Assembly (NCBI GenBank): GCA_011049425.1
Contig: DSBM01000155.1
Location: 1 to 35,754, forward strand
Source: Candidatus Aminicenantes bacterium
GTDB lineage: Bacteria; Acidobacteriota; Aminicenantia; UBA2199
Length of the DNA stretch: 35,754 bases
Reading direction: 5' to 3'
Of the stretch, positions 15,329 through 22,938 are shown one piece after another (the first letter of the stretch is position 1; each line of letters opens with the position of its first letter). The notes under the pieces are model-generated. The model was not told where the DNA came from. It made no database searches and was given only the letters and a program-made list of their open reading frames with translations. Both the position numbers and the translations under genes were made by a program.

Positions 15329-16462
15329 TTACCGGTTTTTCAAGCGGGTGCGCCGGGTTTGTTTCATGGCATGGCTGAACCATTGCCACAACTGCCGGTG
15401 AAATTCACTTGAACCGGGACGCCGTTCCAACACATCGACAAGAGACATGGAAGGTTCTCGGCCGGGAGCCGCACGATAAAGCCGATCCCTCTGAAATAGG
15501 GCGGCAAATTCCGGATGGAATTGAACACCGAGTACATTGGGATAATGCCGATGGGCCACCGCTTCCACCACGCGCCCGTCCATTGATCTGGCCACAACCA
15601 CCAGGTCCTTCGCCAATTCTGAGATGGCCTGGTGATGACTCGAGAGGACGGCGACCGGTTCAGCAGCGGCAGGCAGACGTTTCAGCCAATCCGCCTCGTC
15701 CCGCCAGCGAATAAAATGAAAAGCCGGCGGCAGATCTTCCATGCCCGGATTCAACATGGCCGCATACCGTGAAGAGTGGATTTGATCCGGCCCCGACGCC
15801 AACACCTCCTCAACCGTGTGCAAACCGTACACCTGCCAGGGAATATCCTGCCAGAGGGCACCCCCCAAAGCCACATTCAGGGTTTGCGCGCCCAGGCAGA
15901 TTGCAAGCAGCGGAAAGCCTTTTTCACTTTCCAACCAGGCGTCAGAATTGGGACGATGGGGATTCCCCAACAGATGCCGGAAAAATGACAATTCAAACTG
16001 GTTGCGAGCCGGGTTGTCGGCATCGGTCAACAACATGTGGGACTGTGCATAAGCCCTGGGCAAAAGGTCGCTGCCCCCGGTAAACAACACACCGTGGGCA
16101 CGGCCGAGCAAGCGGCGAAAATCCGCGGTCCATGGGTTTTGGCCGTGCGCGGCATCCGCGCTCGCCAGCCCGCGGAGCACCGTGAATTCAACCCAGGTAA
16201 GACCTTCTTTGTTAACAAAATCTCTTGCCGGCGCGTAATCGGTTTTCTCATCCTGATGATACACCCCGATCAAGCACATGGGCTCTGCAGGCAACAAGCC
16301 TTGGTTGCGCAATTGAAGTATGTTGCGGATCTGCCCGGTCGTGGGGTGGCACATCACCAGGGTCAGTGGCGGCGTATCCGCGGCCAGGGTTCCCACGCCA
16401 TGGATCAAAACGAATACAAGCAATCCCCAGATTGCCTGGCGGTATCTGCGGTCAGTTGTCAA
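15329..16462 (-). CDS. Exported class I glutamine-amidotransferase-like hydrolase (Peptidase_C26)
   Basis: A 377-residue protein of the gamma-glutamyl-GABA hydrolase / folate gamma-glutamyl hydrolase type. The glutaminase-fold triad is visible: nucleophile Cys in LLAICLGAQTLNVALGG, and His plus Glu in LGVQFHPEF; an oxyanion element reads GVLFTGGSDLLPRAY. Unusually, a signal peptide (IWGLLVFVLIHGVGTLA) precedes it, so it should act outside the cytoplasm, on a gamma-glutamyl substrate that cannot be named. I place the start at TTG 16462 because AAGGAG stands 5 nt before it; a GTG at 16477 would lie upstream of that site. It stands alone upstream of the nusA operon, 98 bp away, in the same direction. 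Confidence 0.75.
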   Translation of the reverse strand: MTTDRRYRQAIWGLLVFVLIHGVGTLAADTPPLTLVMCHPTTGQIRNILQLRNQGLLPAEPMCLIGVYHQDEKTDYAPARDFVNKEGLTWVEFTVLRGLASADAAHGQNPWTADFRRLLGRAHGVLFTGGSDLLPRAYAQSHMLLTDADNPARNQFELSFFRHLLGNPHRPNSDAWLESEKGFPLLAICLGAQTLNVALGGALWQDIPWQVYGLHTVEEVLASGPDQIHSSRYAAMLNPGMEDLPPAFHFIRWRDEADWLKRLPAAAEPVAVLSSHHQAISELAKDLVVVARSMDGRVVEAVAHRHYPNVLGVQFHPEFAALFQRDRLYRAAPGREPSMSLVDVLERRPGSSEFHRQLWQWFSHAMKQTRRTRLKNR

Positions 16463-16483
16463 TTTATCTCCTTGCACATGACA

Positions 16484-16519
16484 AGTTGAGAGAGTTGAGG
16501 CAGTTGAGAGAGTTGAGGG
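16484..16519. repeat. Tandem 18-bp repeat, two units
   Basis: AGTTGAGAGAGTTGAGGC (16484-16501) and AGTTGAGAGAGTTGAGGG (16502-16519) differ only at the last base. They are related to the GTTGAAGAGTT motifs at 171-192 and 9261-9290. They lie in the 334-bp gene-free gap 16463-16796. Confidence 0.7.
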
Positions 16520-16614
16520 AGGGAAAGAAGTAACAGCTTACTCTCGCCATTAGCCCTATCTGTGTTTGTAGAAGGTAGAACGCAGAAGGCAGAAAAAACA
16601 TTCCTTGCTTTCTA

Positions 16615-16635
16615 CTTTTCACTTTTCACTTTTCA
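16615..16635. repeat. CTTTTCA heptamer, three tandem units
   Basis: CTTTTCA is repeated exactly three times without spacers. It is part of the gene-free gap upstream of the LptF-LptG gene. Confidence 0.65.
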
Positions 16636-16638
16636 CTC

Positions 16639-16658
16639 GGACGGTTCGCGAACCGCCC
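16639..16658. repeat. GG(A)CG...CGCCC intergenic palindrome
   Basis: GGACGGTTCGCGAACCGCCC is self-complementary at nine of ten pairs, with a perfect 14-bp core CGGTTCGCGAACCG. It has the same size and end design as the palindromes at 9323-9390. Confidence 0.65.
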
Positions 16659-16673
16659 GTACACGTGTCAAAC

Positions 16674-16712
16674 CCTGCCACCTGTCTCCTGCCTTCCTGC
16701 CACCTGTCTCCT
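16674..16712. repeat. Exact 17-bp direct repeat, 22-bp period
   Basis: CCTGCCACCTGTCTCCT occurs at 16674-16690 and again at 16696-16712. This is the third distinct short tandem repeat in the same gap. Confidence 0.7.
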
Positions 16713-16759
16713 CTTTCTCGTATCACAGTTTTTCCCCAAGGGCAAATGTTTCGTCTGCA

Positions 16760-16789
16760 TAGACCCAAAGACCGCGTCTGTGCTATGAT
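16760..16789 (+). promoter_or_regulatory. Sigma70-type promoter giving a leaderless lptF-lptG mRNA
   Basis: TAGACC (16760-16765), 18-nt spacer, TATGAT (16784-16789), then 7 nt to the ATG at 16797. Predicted +1 falls on, or one base before, the start codon. The -35 is weaker than at the other leaderless promoters. Confidence 0.55.
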
Positions 16790-16796
16790 ATCTGCC

Positions 16797-19073
16797 ATGT
16801 GGAAATCCCTGGACCGCTACATCCTCAAAGAAATCGCCTCTCCTTTCCTGATCGGCTTGAGCGTCTACACTTTCACACTGTTGATCAACAACATCATGCT
16901 CCTGTCGCATACATTGGTCGCCAAGGCGGCCAGTACGGCCACTATCCTGAATATCCTTCTCTATCTCCTGCCCGACCTTCTAGCCTTCACCATTCCCATG
17001 TCCACTTTAATGGGAGTACTGGCCGGATTCAGCCGTATGAGCTCGGATTCAGAGACCATTGCCCTGAAAACAATGGGAATCAACAACCGGCGCCTGTTGT
17101 GGCCGGTAATGCTGTTTTGCCTCGGTACCTGGCTGCTCAGCTCCTACCTGATCATGTTCCTGGCGCCTGAAGCCAATTTCCGCCTCAACCGCCTGTTGAC
17201 CCGGGTCAGCGTTTCACGCGCCGTTTCCACCATTAAGCCGCGCACCTTCTACAGGGAACTCCCTTTTGTCACGTTGTACTTTTCCAATATCAACGATGCC
17301 TCCGGCATTTGGGAAAATGTGTTTGTGTACTCTGTGAAATCCGGCGACACGGACAGCGTCATCCTGGCCCCTTCAGGGCGTTTCGTGCATTCCCGGGAAA
17401 ATGATACCAGTCACCTGCTTTTGCAGAATGCCCGGGTGCACAGCTACAAACGCAACAACCCGGAGGAAACCTACTCCCTTACGCATTACAGTCTGCTCAA
17501 GGAAGATGTCTCTTCACGGGTAGAGATGAACTTCGCGCGCAAAAGTCACCAATTGGTTTTTCCGGAGTTGTTGAAACGCAAGCAAAAGAAGCCCGACGAC
17601 ATCCTTTTGGGCATGGAATTGCACAACAAGTTTGCCCTGCCTTTTACCTGCCTGCTTTTCGGCGTACTCGGACTTTCCCTGGGTTTGTCCACGCAGAAAG
17701 GCGGCAAAATCAGTGGATTTATCCTTTCCCTCGTCATTATTTTTGTCTACTATACCATCAGTACAGCAGCCCGCAGTCTCATTCTGAAAGAGACCCTGTC
17801 TCCGGGAGTGGGAATGTGGACCGCCAACATCTTTCTGATCATTATCGGGGTATTGCTTTTCCAGCTGAACTCGCGCGAACGCAATCTGCCACGGGTTTTT
17901 AAAAGAAAAGCATCCGTCCGCAAAAACAAGCAACAAAGGCAAAGCCGCAAACCCTTCCTGGTCGTCACCGTCCAGGCGTTCAGGCTCCGGCTGCTAAAAC
18001 GCATCGACCACTACGTGTCGCGGCGCATCCTGCTGACCTTTTTGCTGACTTACGTCTCTTTAATGCTGGTTTTCTTTATCATCGGCATCGTGGAACTCGT
18101 AGACGACGTGGTGGACAACGGCGTGCCATTCTACTACACGCTGCAATACGTCATTTACAACGCCCCCAGCGTTTCTGCGTTCACCATTCCCGTTTCCCTG
18201 CTGACCGCCGTGCTGCTCAGCTATTCCTGGATGAGCAAAAACAACGAAATCACCGCCATACAGATCAGCGGCACCAGCCTGCACCGCCTTGCTTTGCCGG
18301 CATTGTGGATCGGCATGCTTTTTTCCGTGGCGGCCTTTTTCCTGCAGGAAAGAATCACCCCCGACGCCAACCGGCGGGCGGAGGAAACCCTCAACATCAT
18401 TCACAAGCGTGAAAATCCGACCCTGAAGGAACGAGAGAAAAACTGGGTGGAGAGTAAAGACAACACTTTTTATTTCTACAACCATCTGAACCAACGCACA
18501 CAGGTCATTCATCAATTCAATATGCTGAAACTGGATCCGAACTTTAAGATGGGGAAGCGGGTGTTCGCCAAAACAGCCGCCTGGGTTGGCGAAAAGCGCC
18601 TGCAATTGACGGACGGCTTCCAGCGCCGTTTCCAGGAAGGCACTCCCGCCGATTTCTCGGCTTTTGAATCCCTGGAACTGCCGGTACCGGAGGGCCGCGA
18701 TTTCTTTTTTCACAAAGTGGCCTACACCCAACACATGAACATCCGCGAACTTCGGAACTACATCCATTATCTGGAGGAAAACCGCTCGGACACCCAGCGA
18801 TTCCGGGCGGAACTGTTCCAGAAGTACGCGTTCCCTTTTTCCAGCTTGATCATGGTGTTGATCGCCATTCCCTTTTCATTTATGATGGGCAGCAAGGGAA
18901 CGTTATATGGGATCGGCATTGCTGTGGGATTTTCCATGATTTTCTGGGGTATCGTTGGCATGTTCAACTCACTGGGCACGGCCACCCTGCTTTCTCCGGC
19001 CCTTTCCGCTTTCGCACCGTTGATTCTTTTCGCGGCTCTGTCCATGGGATTGTTCCTGCAAGTGAGAACGTAA
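16797..19073 (+). CDS. LptF-LptG single-chain fusion, lipopolysaccharide export permease
   Basis: LptF and LptG normally are two proteins of about 360 residues that, with LptB2, lift LPS from the inner membrane to the periplasmic bridge. Here one 758-residue chain carries both YjgP/YjgQ units. Unit 1 begins WKSLDRYILKEIASPFLIG and has membrane helices around residues 15-110 and 270-365, flanking a periplasmic beta-jellyroll region. Unit 2 begins near residue 400 (LLKRIDHYVSRRILLTFLL) and repeats the pattern to the C terminus. A basic linker (KRKASVRKNKQQRQSRK) joins them. The reading frame is open upstream, but ATG 16797 is preferred: it matches the family N terminus and the promoter +1. lptB and lptC are not in the window. 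Confidence 0.85.
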   Translation: MWKSLDRYILKEIASPFLIGLSVYTFTLLINNIMLLSHTLVAKAASTATILNILLYLLPDLLAFTIPMSTLMGVLAGFSRMSSDSETIALKTMGINNRRLLWPVMLFCLGTWLLSSYLIMFLAPEANFRLNRLLTRVSVSRAVSTIKPRTFYRELPFVTLYFSNINDASGIWENVFVYSVKSGDTDSVILAPSGRFVHSRENDTSHLLLQNARVHSYKRNNPEETYSLTHYSLLKEDVSSRVEMNFARKSHQLVFPELLKRKQKKPDDILLGMELHNKFALPFTCLLFGVLGLSLGLSTQKGGKISGFILSLVIIFVYYTISTAARSLILKETLSPGVGMWTANIFLIIIGVLLFQLNSRERNLPRVFKRKASVRKNKQQRQSRKPFLVVTVQAFRLRLLKRIDHYVSRRILLTFLLTYVSLMLVFFIIGIVELVDDVVDNGVPFYYTLQYVIYNAPSVSAFTIPVSLLTAVLLSYSWMSKNNEITAIQISGTSLHRLALPALWIGMLFSVAAFFLQERITPDANRRAEETLNIIHKRENPTLKEREKNWVESKDNTFYFYNHLNQRTQVIHQFNMLKLDPNFKMGKRVFAKTAAWVGEKRLQLTDGFQRRFQEGTPADFSAFESLELPVPEGRDFFFHKVAYTQHMNIRELRNYIHYLEENRSDTQRFRAELFQKYAFPFSSLIMVLIAIPFSFMMGSKGTLYGIGIAVGFSMIFWGIVGMFNSLGTATLLSPALSAFAPLILFAALSMGLFLQVRT

Positions 19074-19085
19074 AAAGGGAGTATG

Positions 19086-19110
19086 GGAACTTTTCGCCCG
19101 CCGAAACGTT
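19086..19110 (+). promoter_or_regulatory. Candidate ECF-sigma promoter (autoregulatory)
   Basis: GGAAC (19086-19090), a 16-nt spacer, then CGTT (19107-19110), just before the sigma factor gene. This is the usual form of promoters read by extracytoplasmic-function sigma factors, suggesting the sigma gene reads its own promoter. Predicted +1 falls close to the ATG at 19115. Confidence 0.55.
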
Positions 19111-19114
19111 GAAA

Positions 19115-19663
19115 ATGACGGACATCACGATGCTGACCGACCGAATCGCAACTGGTGATCCCGAGGCATGGAACATGATAGTGGACAGGTACTCCAAAGG
19201 TATTTACAGCCTGGCGTTGAACTTTGCCGGGAATGCGGACGATGCCGCCGACATCACCCAGGATATCTTTATCAAGCTCTTTTCCAATATCCACAAGTTC
19301 ACTCCGGAAGGAAACTTTAACGCCTGGCTCATGCGCCTGGCCAAAAACCATTGCATCGATTATTGGAGAAAAAACCGTAAAAGCCGTAATGTACTCCCGC
19401 TGAACGAAGACATTCGTGTTCATGACCACGATGAAGAGCAACACATGATCGACCGCATGGACATCCAGAGCCTGCGTCGCCACATCCACCAACTGGACCC
19501 GGAGCTGCGGGTCCTCTTGATCCTGCGCGATGTTGAAAACCACTCTTATCAGGAAATCGCCGCCTCACTGGACCTCCCATTGGGAACCGTTAAATCCAGG
19601 ATCAACCGCGGGCGGATCAAACTGGCGCGGATGTTTCAGCAAGGAGACGACCATGGATTGTAA
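19115..19663 (+). CDS. ECF-type RNA polymerase sigma factor
   Basis: A 182-residue sigma-70-family protein with only regions 2 and 4, the ECF form. Region 2 runs through YSLALNFAGNADDAADITQDIFIKL and FNAWLMRLAKNHCIDYWRK; region 4 is the helix-turn-helix YQEIAASLDLPLGTVKSRINRGR. It is followed by an anti-sigma gene that overlaps it by 11 bp, so the pair is a partner-switched unit. No Shine-Dalgarno site precedes ATG 19115, the alternative ATG 19130, or the upstream TTG 19109, so the start is uncertain. A GGAAC-N16-CGTT element upstream suggests autoregulation. Likely regulon members are the three membrane/envelope genes behind it. Confidence 0.88.
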   Translation: MTDITMLTDRIATGDPEAWNMIVDRYSKGIYSLALNFAGNADDAADITQDIFIKLFSNIHKFTPEGNFNAWLMRLAKNHCIDYWRKNRKSRNVLPLNEDIRVHDHDEEQHMIDRMDIQSLRRHIHQLDPELRVLLILRDVENHSYQEIAASLDLPLGTVKSRINRGRIKLARMFQQGDDHGL

Positions 19664-20180
19664 ACTGGTGGAAGAACGGATTTCCAACTATATCGAAAAC
19701 AACCTGAGCGCGGCGGAGATGGATGCCGTCCGCGAACATATCCAATCCTGCGCCGGGTGTCGCGACCTGCTGGAACACATGGAACAAGTTCTGTACCTGT
19801 GCGAAGACTTGACGGAAGATGTGCCTTTCTTTCTGAAAAACCGTTTATACAACATCGCGGAAATCCCGGTTCCGGAAGAACCGGCCATCAGTAACCGCAC
19901 CGTCGCCGTACTGAAATGGGCGGCCGCCATGGTGGGTGCCGCGGTATTGCTGCTCAACCTGCTTTATTTTACCAGCATCGTCCCTCCGGCGAACCGCGTT
20001 TTGCACCTGGCCGTTTCCAAAATCGAAACCTTTGTCGTTGAAGCAGGCGCTTACGTGGAACGCATATCGGAGTCCGATCGCAATCCATTCCTGGGCTTGT
20101 TTATGTCGCCGGACAATAGAATCGATGCAAACCAGCCATTCCCCGACAGAGCCAATCACGAAGGAGGAAAAAATGGATAA
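19653..20180 (+). CDS. Zinc-finger anti-sigma factor, single membrane span
   Basis: A 175-residue membrane anti-sigma protein that should hold the preceding ECF factor inactive. The cytoplasmic zinc-binding anti-sigma motif is HIQSCAGCRDLLEHM (H-x3-C-x2-C), near residues 27-41. One transmembrane helix follows (VLKWAAAMVGAAVLLLNLLYF), then a periplasmic tail of about 65 residues as the presumed sensor part. The ATG at 19653 has AAGGAG about 7 nt upstream and lies inside the sigma gene. The signal sensed is unknown. Its last codons overlap the next start (ATGGATAA). Confidence 0.85.
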   Translation: MDCKLVEERISNYIENNLSAAEMDAVREHIQSCAGCRDLLEHMEQVLYLCEDLTEDVPFFLKNRLYNIAEIPVPEEPAISNRTVAVLKWAAAMVGAAVLLLNLLYFTSIVPPANRVLHLAVSKIETFVVEAGAYVERISESDRNPFLGLFMSPDNRIDANQPFPDRANHEGGKNG

Positions 20181-20667
20181 CCGGGAACATTATGATCAAC
20201 GTGCCAAAAGCCCGATCCTGGCAGCCATTCTCTCCGTTTGTTTCCCTGGATCCGGTTTTCTCTACCTGGGCATGATTGGAAGGGGCATCACGTATATGGT
20301 TGTTTTTGCCGCCCTGATCGTCGCCCTGGTAAACGTCAGTGAATACAATGCCCGGGCCATGGAAGTGACGGTATTGGCATTGATGATGGCCGGATTTTAC
20401 ATCTTCCAGATCATTGACAGCTTCAATGCCGCGGGCGTGCCGCGAAAAGGCGGGACCCACGCGGGCGCTGCGGCACCCGCTGAAACCGAAACCCCCTCGC
20501 TTTTCGGTTCCGTGCTGATTCTGCTACTGGGCGTCCTGTTTCAACTGAACAATCTGGACCTGCTGGATTTTTCCCGTGTTGTTCGCCTGTGGCCGCTGTT
20601 GCTGATCGCCCTGGGCATTCACATCATGCTTTCGCATCAATCCAACCGCAAAGGAGGTGGCGAATGA
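20173..20667 (+). CDS. TM2-like / LiaF-TM-like membrane protein
   Basis: A 164-residue membrane protein with about four helices in two parts. The first resembles a TM2-type module (AAILSVCFPGSGFLYLGMIGRG, with the glycine turn), the second is a LiaI/LiaF-TM or DUF5668-like pair (GSVLILLLGVLFQLNNLDLL, then RLWPLLLIALGIHIML), separated by a small Ala/Gly/Thr-rich linker. LiaF-type proteins regulate envelope-stress signalling in Gram-positives; here the role is inferred from context only. A perfect AAGGAGG site precedes the ATG. It overlaps genes on both sides (8 bp with the anti-sigma gene, 4 bp with the next). Confidence 0.65.
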   Translation: MDNREHYDQRAKSPILAAILSVCFPGSGFLYLGMIGRGITYMVVFAALIVALVNVSEYNARAMEVTVLALMMAGFYIFQIIDSFNAAGVPRKGGTHAGAAAPAETETPSLFGSVLILLLGVLFQLNNLDLLDFSRVVRLWPLLLIALGIHIMLSHQSNRKGGGE

Positions 20668-20849
20668 ACAGCAATCGCATAGACGCCATTTTCACGGGCA
20701 TTCTGTTCCTGGTACTGGGCGTACTCTTTTTGCTGGATAACATGAATGTACTGCATTTCAGCCTGTGGACGTTTTTCGGACGGTTCTGGCCGGTCATCCT
20801 GATCTACATCGGGATGAAAAACATCATCATTCACTTGATCGAGCGGTAA
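20664..20849 (+). CDS. Small DUF5668/LiaF-TM-like membrane protein
   Basis: Only 61 residues, two helices: IDAIFTGILFLVLGVLFLLDN and WTFFGRFWPVILIYIGMKNIII. It is a close structural repeat of the C-terminal half of the preceding protein, sharing G-x-LFLxLGVLF-LDN and the F/LWPxxLIxxG element, so the two probably arose by duplication. It starts in an ATGA overlap and has an AAAGGAGGTGG ribosome site. Function unknown; it may associate with its neighbour in the membrane. Confidence 0.7.
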   Translation: MNSNRIDAIFTGILFLVLGVLFLLDNMNVLHFSLWTFFGRFWPVILIYIGMKNIIIHLIER

Positions 20850-22012
20850 TGAAGCGCAGCGAAATTCTCATCGTGCTGGGTTTGATCGCGTTCGGCCTGG
20901 TTTTTCAATTGCTCGATTCCGGGAAAAACCCCGCGGGTGTCAACGCCGGCGAACCACTGCGCAAATTGTCGCAGGGACCGGTGGAACGAATCGAAAAACC
21001 GGCCGTCACCCATTCGCCAGTGAAACGAATCCTGATTGTGAACCCGGCTGGAGACATGACCTTTCGCAACAACGAAACCGGAGCATTGGAAATCCTGCCC
21101 ACCGTGGAATGTTACAACGCTTCCGCCCAGGAAGCACGCAAGATGGCAAATCAGGTTGAAATCAAAAAAACGCTGCGCGATGACGGCACAATCGCGATTC
21201 ATACGAATATTCCCGGACACTATGGCTACAAACAGCTTCGCGTGCGCCTGGACATCCGCTTGCCCCGGACCGTACCCCTGGATGTCTATTCCCGCTACGG
21301 CATCGTGGAAATGGACCACCTGCAGAACCCCAGCCGGATCAATGTTTCCCGTGGCGATCTCGAAGCCGCCCATCACGCGTCCACCCTATTCGTGGAGCAT
21401 ACGCACGGCAGGGTTCATCTGTCGGAAATACGTGACGCGCTCGACATCCACACTTCCTTTTCAAAACTGGATGTTCGCCGATGCGGCGACGTTTTCGTCA
21501 AGGGACACCACGCGCGCATACGCCTGGAACAGGTCCGCGGAGACGTGGTTGTGTCCAACCGCCATGAACAGGTTGATTTGCAAGACATTCGAGGAAACAT
21601 CAATTTGCAGGTCCAGGATGCGCCGATCTCTCTGTCCCGGGTGGATGCCGTAACTCTTGCCATCAAGAGCGACTACAAATCACTCCATGGCCGCAATCTG
21701 GCCGTGACCACCCTGGATGCCATGGTTTCCCATGGGGACCTTGACCTCCAGTTCGCGCGAATACCGGAAACGCTGAACATTAAAGCCGGCCACTCGGATC
21801 TGCGCCTGTCCCTTCCGGCCGATGTCGATCCCCTTTTGCACGCGCAGTTGAAATACGGCCGCTTCATCAACCGCTCCGCCGTCAAAACGCATGTCATTAA
21901 ATCCCGGACCCTGCATCAGGTACACTCCGTCGGCACCACACCCGTTATCATGGTGGACGGCCGCTACAGCGACCTGCTCCTGCTGCAATCGCCCCCCCTT
22001 TCCATTGATTGA
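20849..22012 (+). CDS. Membrane-anchored DUF4097-like beta-helix protein
   Basis: A 387-residue protein with an N-terminal signal anchor (EILIVLGLIAFGLVFQLL) and a large extracytoplasmic domain. From about residue 115 it shows repeated short strands of the DUF4097 type: LDVYSRYGIVEMDHL, RINVSRGDLEAAH, GRVHLSEIRDALDIHTSFSKL, VRGDVVVSNRHEQVDLQDI. Such proteins occur downstream of ECF sigma/anti-sigma or LiaF-like genes. What they bind is not established. Its ATG shares one base with the stop of the preceding gene (TAATG). It is the last and presumably effector or sensor member of the operon. No terminator hairpin is evident after it. Confidence 0.7.
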   Translation: MKRSEILIVLGLIAFGLVFQLLDSGKNPAGVNAGEPLRKLSQGPVERIEKPAVTHSPVKRILIVNPAGDMTFRNNETGALEILPTVECYNASAQEARKMANQVEIKKTLRDDGTIAIHTNIPGHYGYKQLRVRLDIRLPRTVPLDVYSRYGIVEMDHLQNPSRINVSRGDLEAAHHASTLFVEHTHGRVHLSEIRDALDIHTSFSKLDVRRCGDVFVKGHHARIRLEQVRGDVVVSNRHEQVDLQDIRGNINLQVQDAPISLSRVDAVTLAIKSDYKSLHGRNLAVTTLDAMVSHGDLDLQFARIPETLNIKAGHSDLRLSLPADVDPLLHAQLKYGRFINRSAVKTHVIKSRTLHQVHSVGTTPVIMVDGRYSDLLLLQSPPLSID

Positions 22013-22037
22013 CATTTCCCCCTGATTCCGCTAGAAC
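22009..22037 (+). promoter_or_regulatory. Sigma70-type promoter of the mtnP-buk operon
   Basis: TTGACA (22009-22014), 17-nt spacer, TAGAAC (22032-22037). Predicted +1 is about 22044, leaving a 27-nt leader with GGAGA near the ATG at 22071. Confidence 0.65.
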
Positions 22038-22070
22038 TGGAGAGAAACCCTTATCCCTTATGGAGATCTC

Positions 22071-22934
22071 ATGAAACCAATTGAAACCGGAATCATTGGC
22101 GGCAGCGGATTCTACCAGATGGACGAGGTTCGCGACCCCCGCTTCGTTACCGTAGACACGCCGTATGGCCCCCCATCTGATCAAATTCTGACCGGCGAGT
22201 TCCGGGGGCGAAATGTGGCCTTTTTGGCGCGGCACGGCAAGGGACACCGCTTGAATCCCTCTGAGGTCAATTACCGCGCCAATATCTTCGCCATGAAATC
22301 ACTTGGAGTTGAGCGGGTTTTCTCGGTTACGGCAGTGGGTTCTCTCAAGCGGAACATTGCCCCCTCGAACCTGGTCATACCCGATCAATATGTGGACCTG
22401 ACCTTCAAGCGCGAAAAAACGTTTTTTGAAAACGGCATCGTGGCCCATGTGTCCATGGCGGACCCCACTTGCCCCGCGCTAAGCCGGACTGCCGCCCAGT
22501 GCGCGCGGGAGCTGGAGTTGACCGTTCACGAAGGCGGTATTTACGTCAACATGGAGGGTCCGCAGTTTTCATCGCGGGCGGAATCCGAAACCTACCGCAA
22601 AATGAATTTCGATATCATCGGCATGACCCAGGCAGTTGAAGCCAAGCTGGCCAAGGAGTTGGAACTGTGCTTTCTGCCCATGGCCTTTGTCACGGATTAC
22701 GACTGCTGGCACGAAGAAGAAGGACCCGTAAATGCGGACATGGTTGTGCGCATCCTGCAAAAGAACATCGCCAATTCGGTTAAGTTGATGGCCGCGATCC
22801 TGGACAAAATCGATCAGGCGGAAGCGTGTAATTGTGCGAATTCGCTGAAATTCGCACTGATGACGGACGCGAAAAACATTTCCCCCGGGGTGCGCGAGCG
22901 CCTGCACCCGGTATTGAAAAACTACCTGGACTAG
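22071..22934 (+). CDS. mtnP: S-methyl-5'-thioadenosine phosphorylase
   Basis: Phosphorolyses methylthioadenosine (the by-product of polyamine synthesis and other SAM-using reactions) to adenine and methylthioribose-1-phosphate. The 287-residue product belongs to the purine nucleoside phosphorylase family 2. Visible landmarks are GIIGGSGFY at the start, FLARHGKGHRLNPSEVNYRAN, the phosphate/nucleoside segment VNMEGPQFSSRAESE, and VTDYDCWH near residue 220, whose Asp pattern favours adenine over hypoxanthine nucleosides. The ATG has GGAGA upstream and the gene leads an operon with buk, only 4 bp apart. No other methionine-salvage gene is in the window. Confidence 0.87.
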   Translation: MKPIETGIIGGSGFYQMDEVRDPRFVTVDTPYGPPSDQILTGEFRGRNVAFLARHGKGHRLNPSEVNYRANIFAMKSLGVERVFSVTAVGSLKRNIAPSNLVIPDQYVDLTFKREKTFFENGIVAHVSMADPTCPALSRTAAQCARELELTVHEGGIYVNMEGPQFSSRAESETYRKMNFDIIGMTQAVEAKLAKELELCFLPMAFVTDYDCWHEEEGPVNADMVVRILQKNIANSVKLMAAILDKIDQAEACNCANSLKFALMTDAKNISPGVRERLHPVLKNYLD

Positions 22935-22938
22935 GCCG

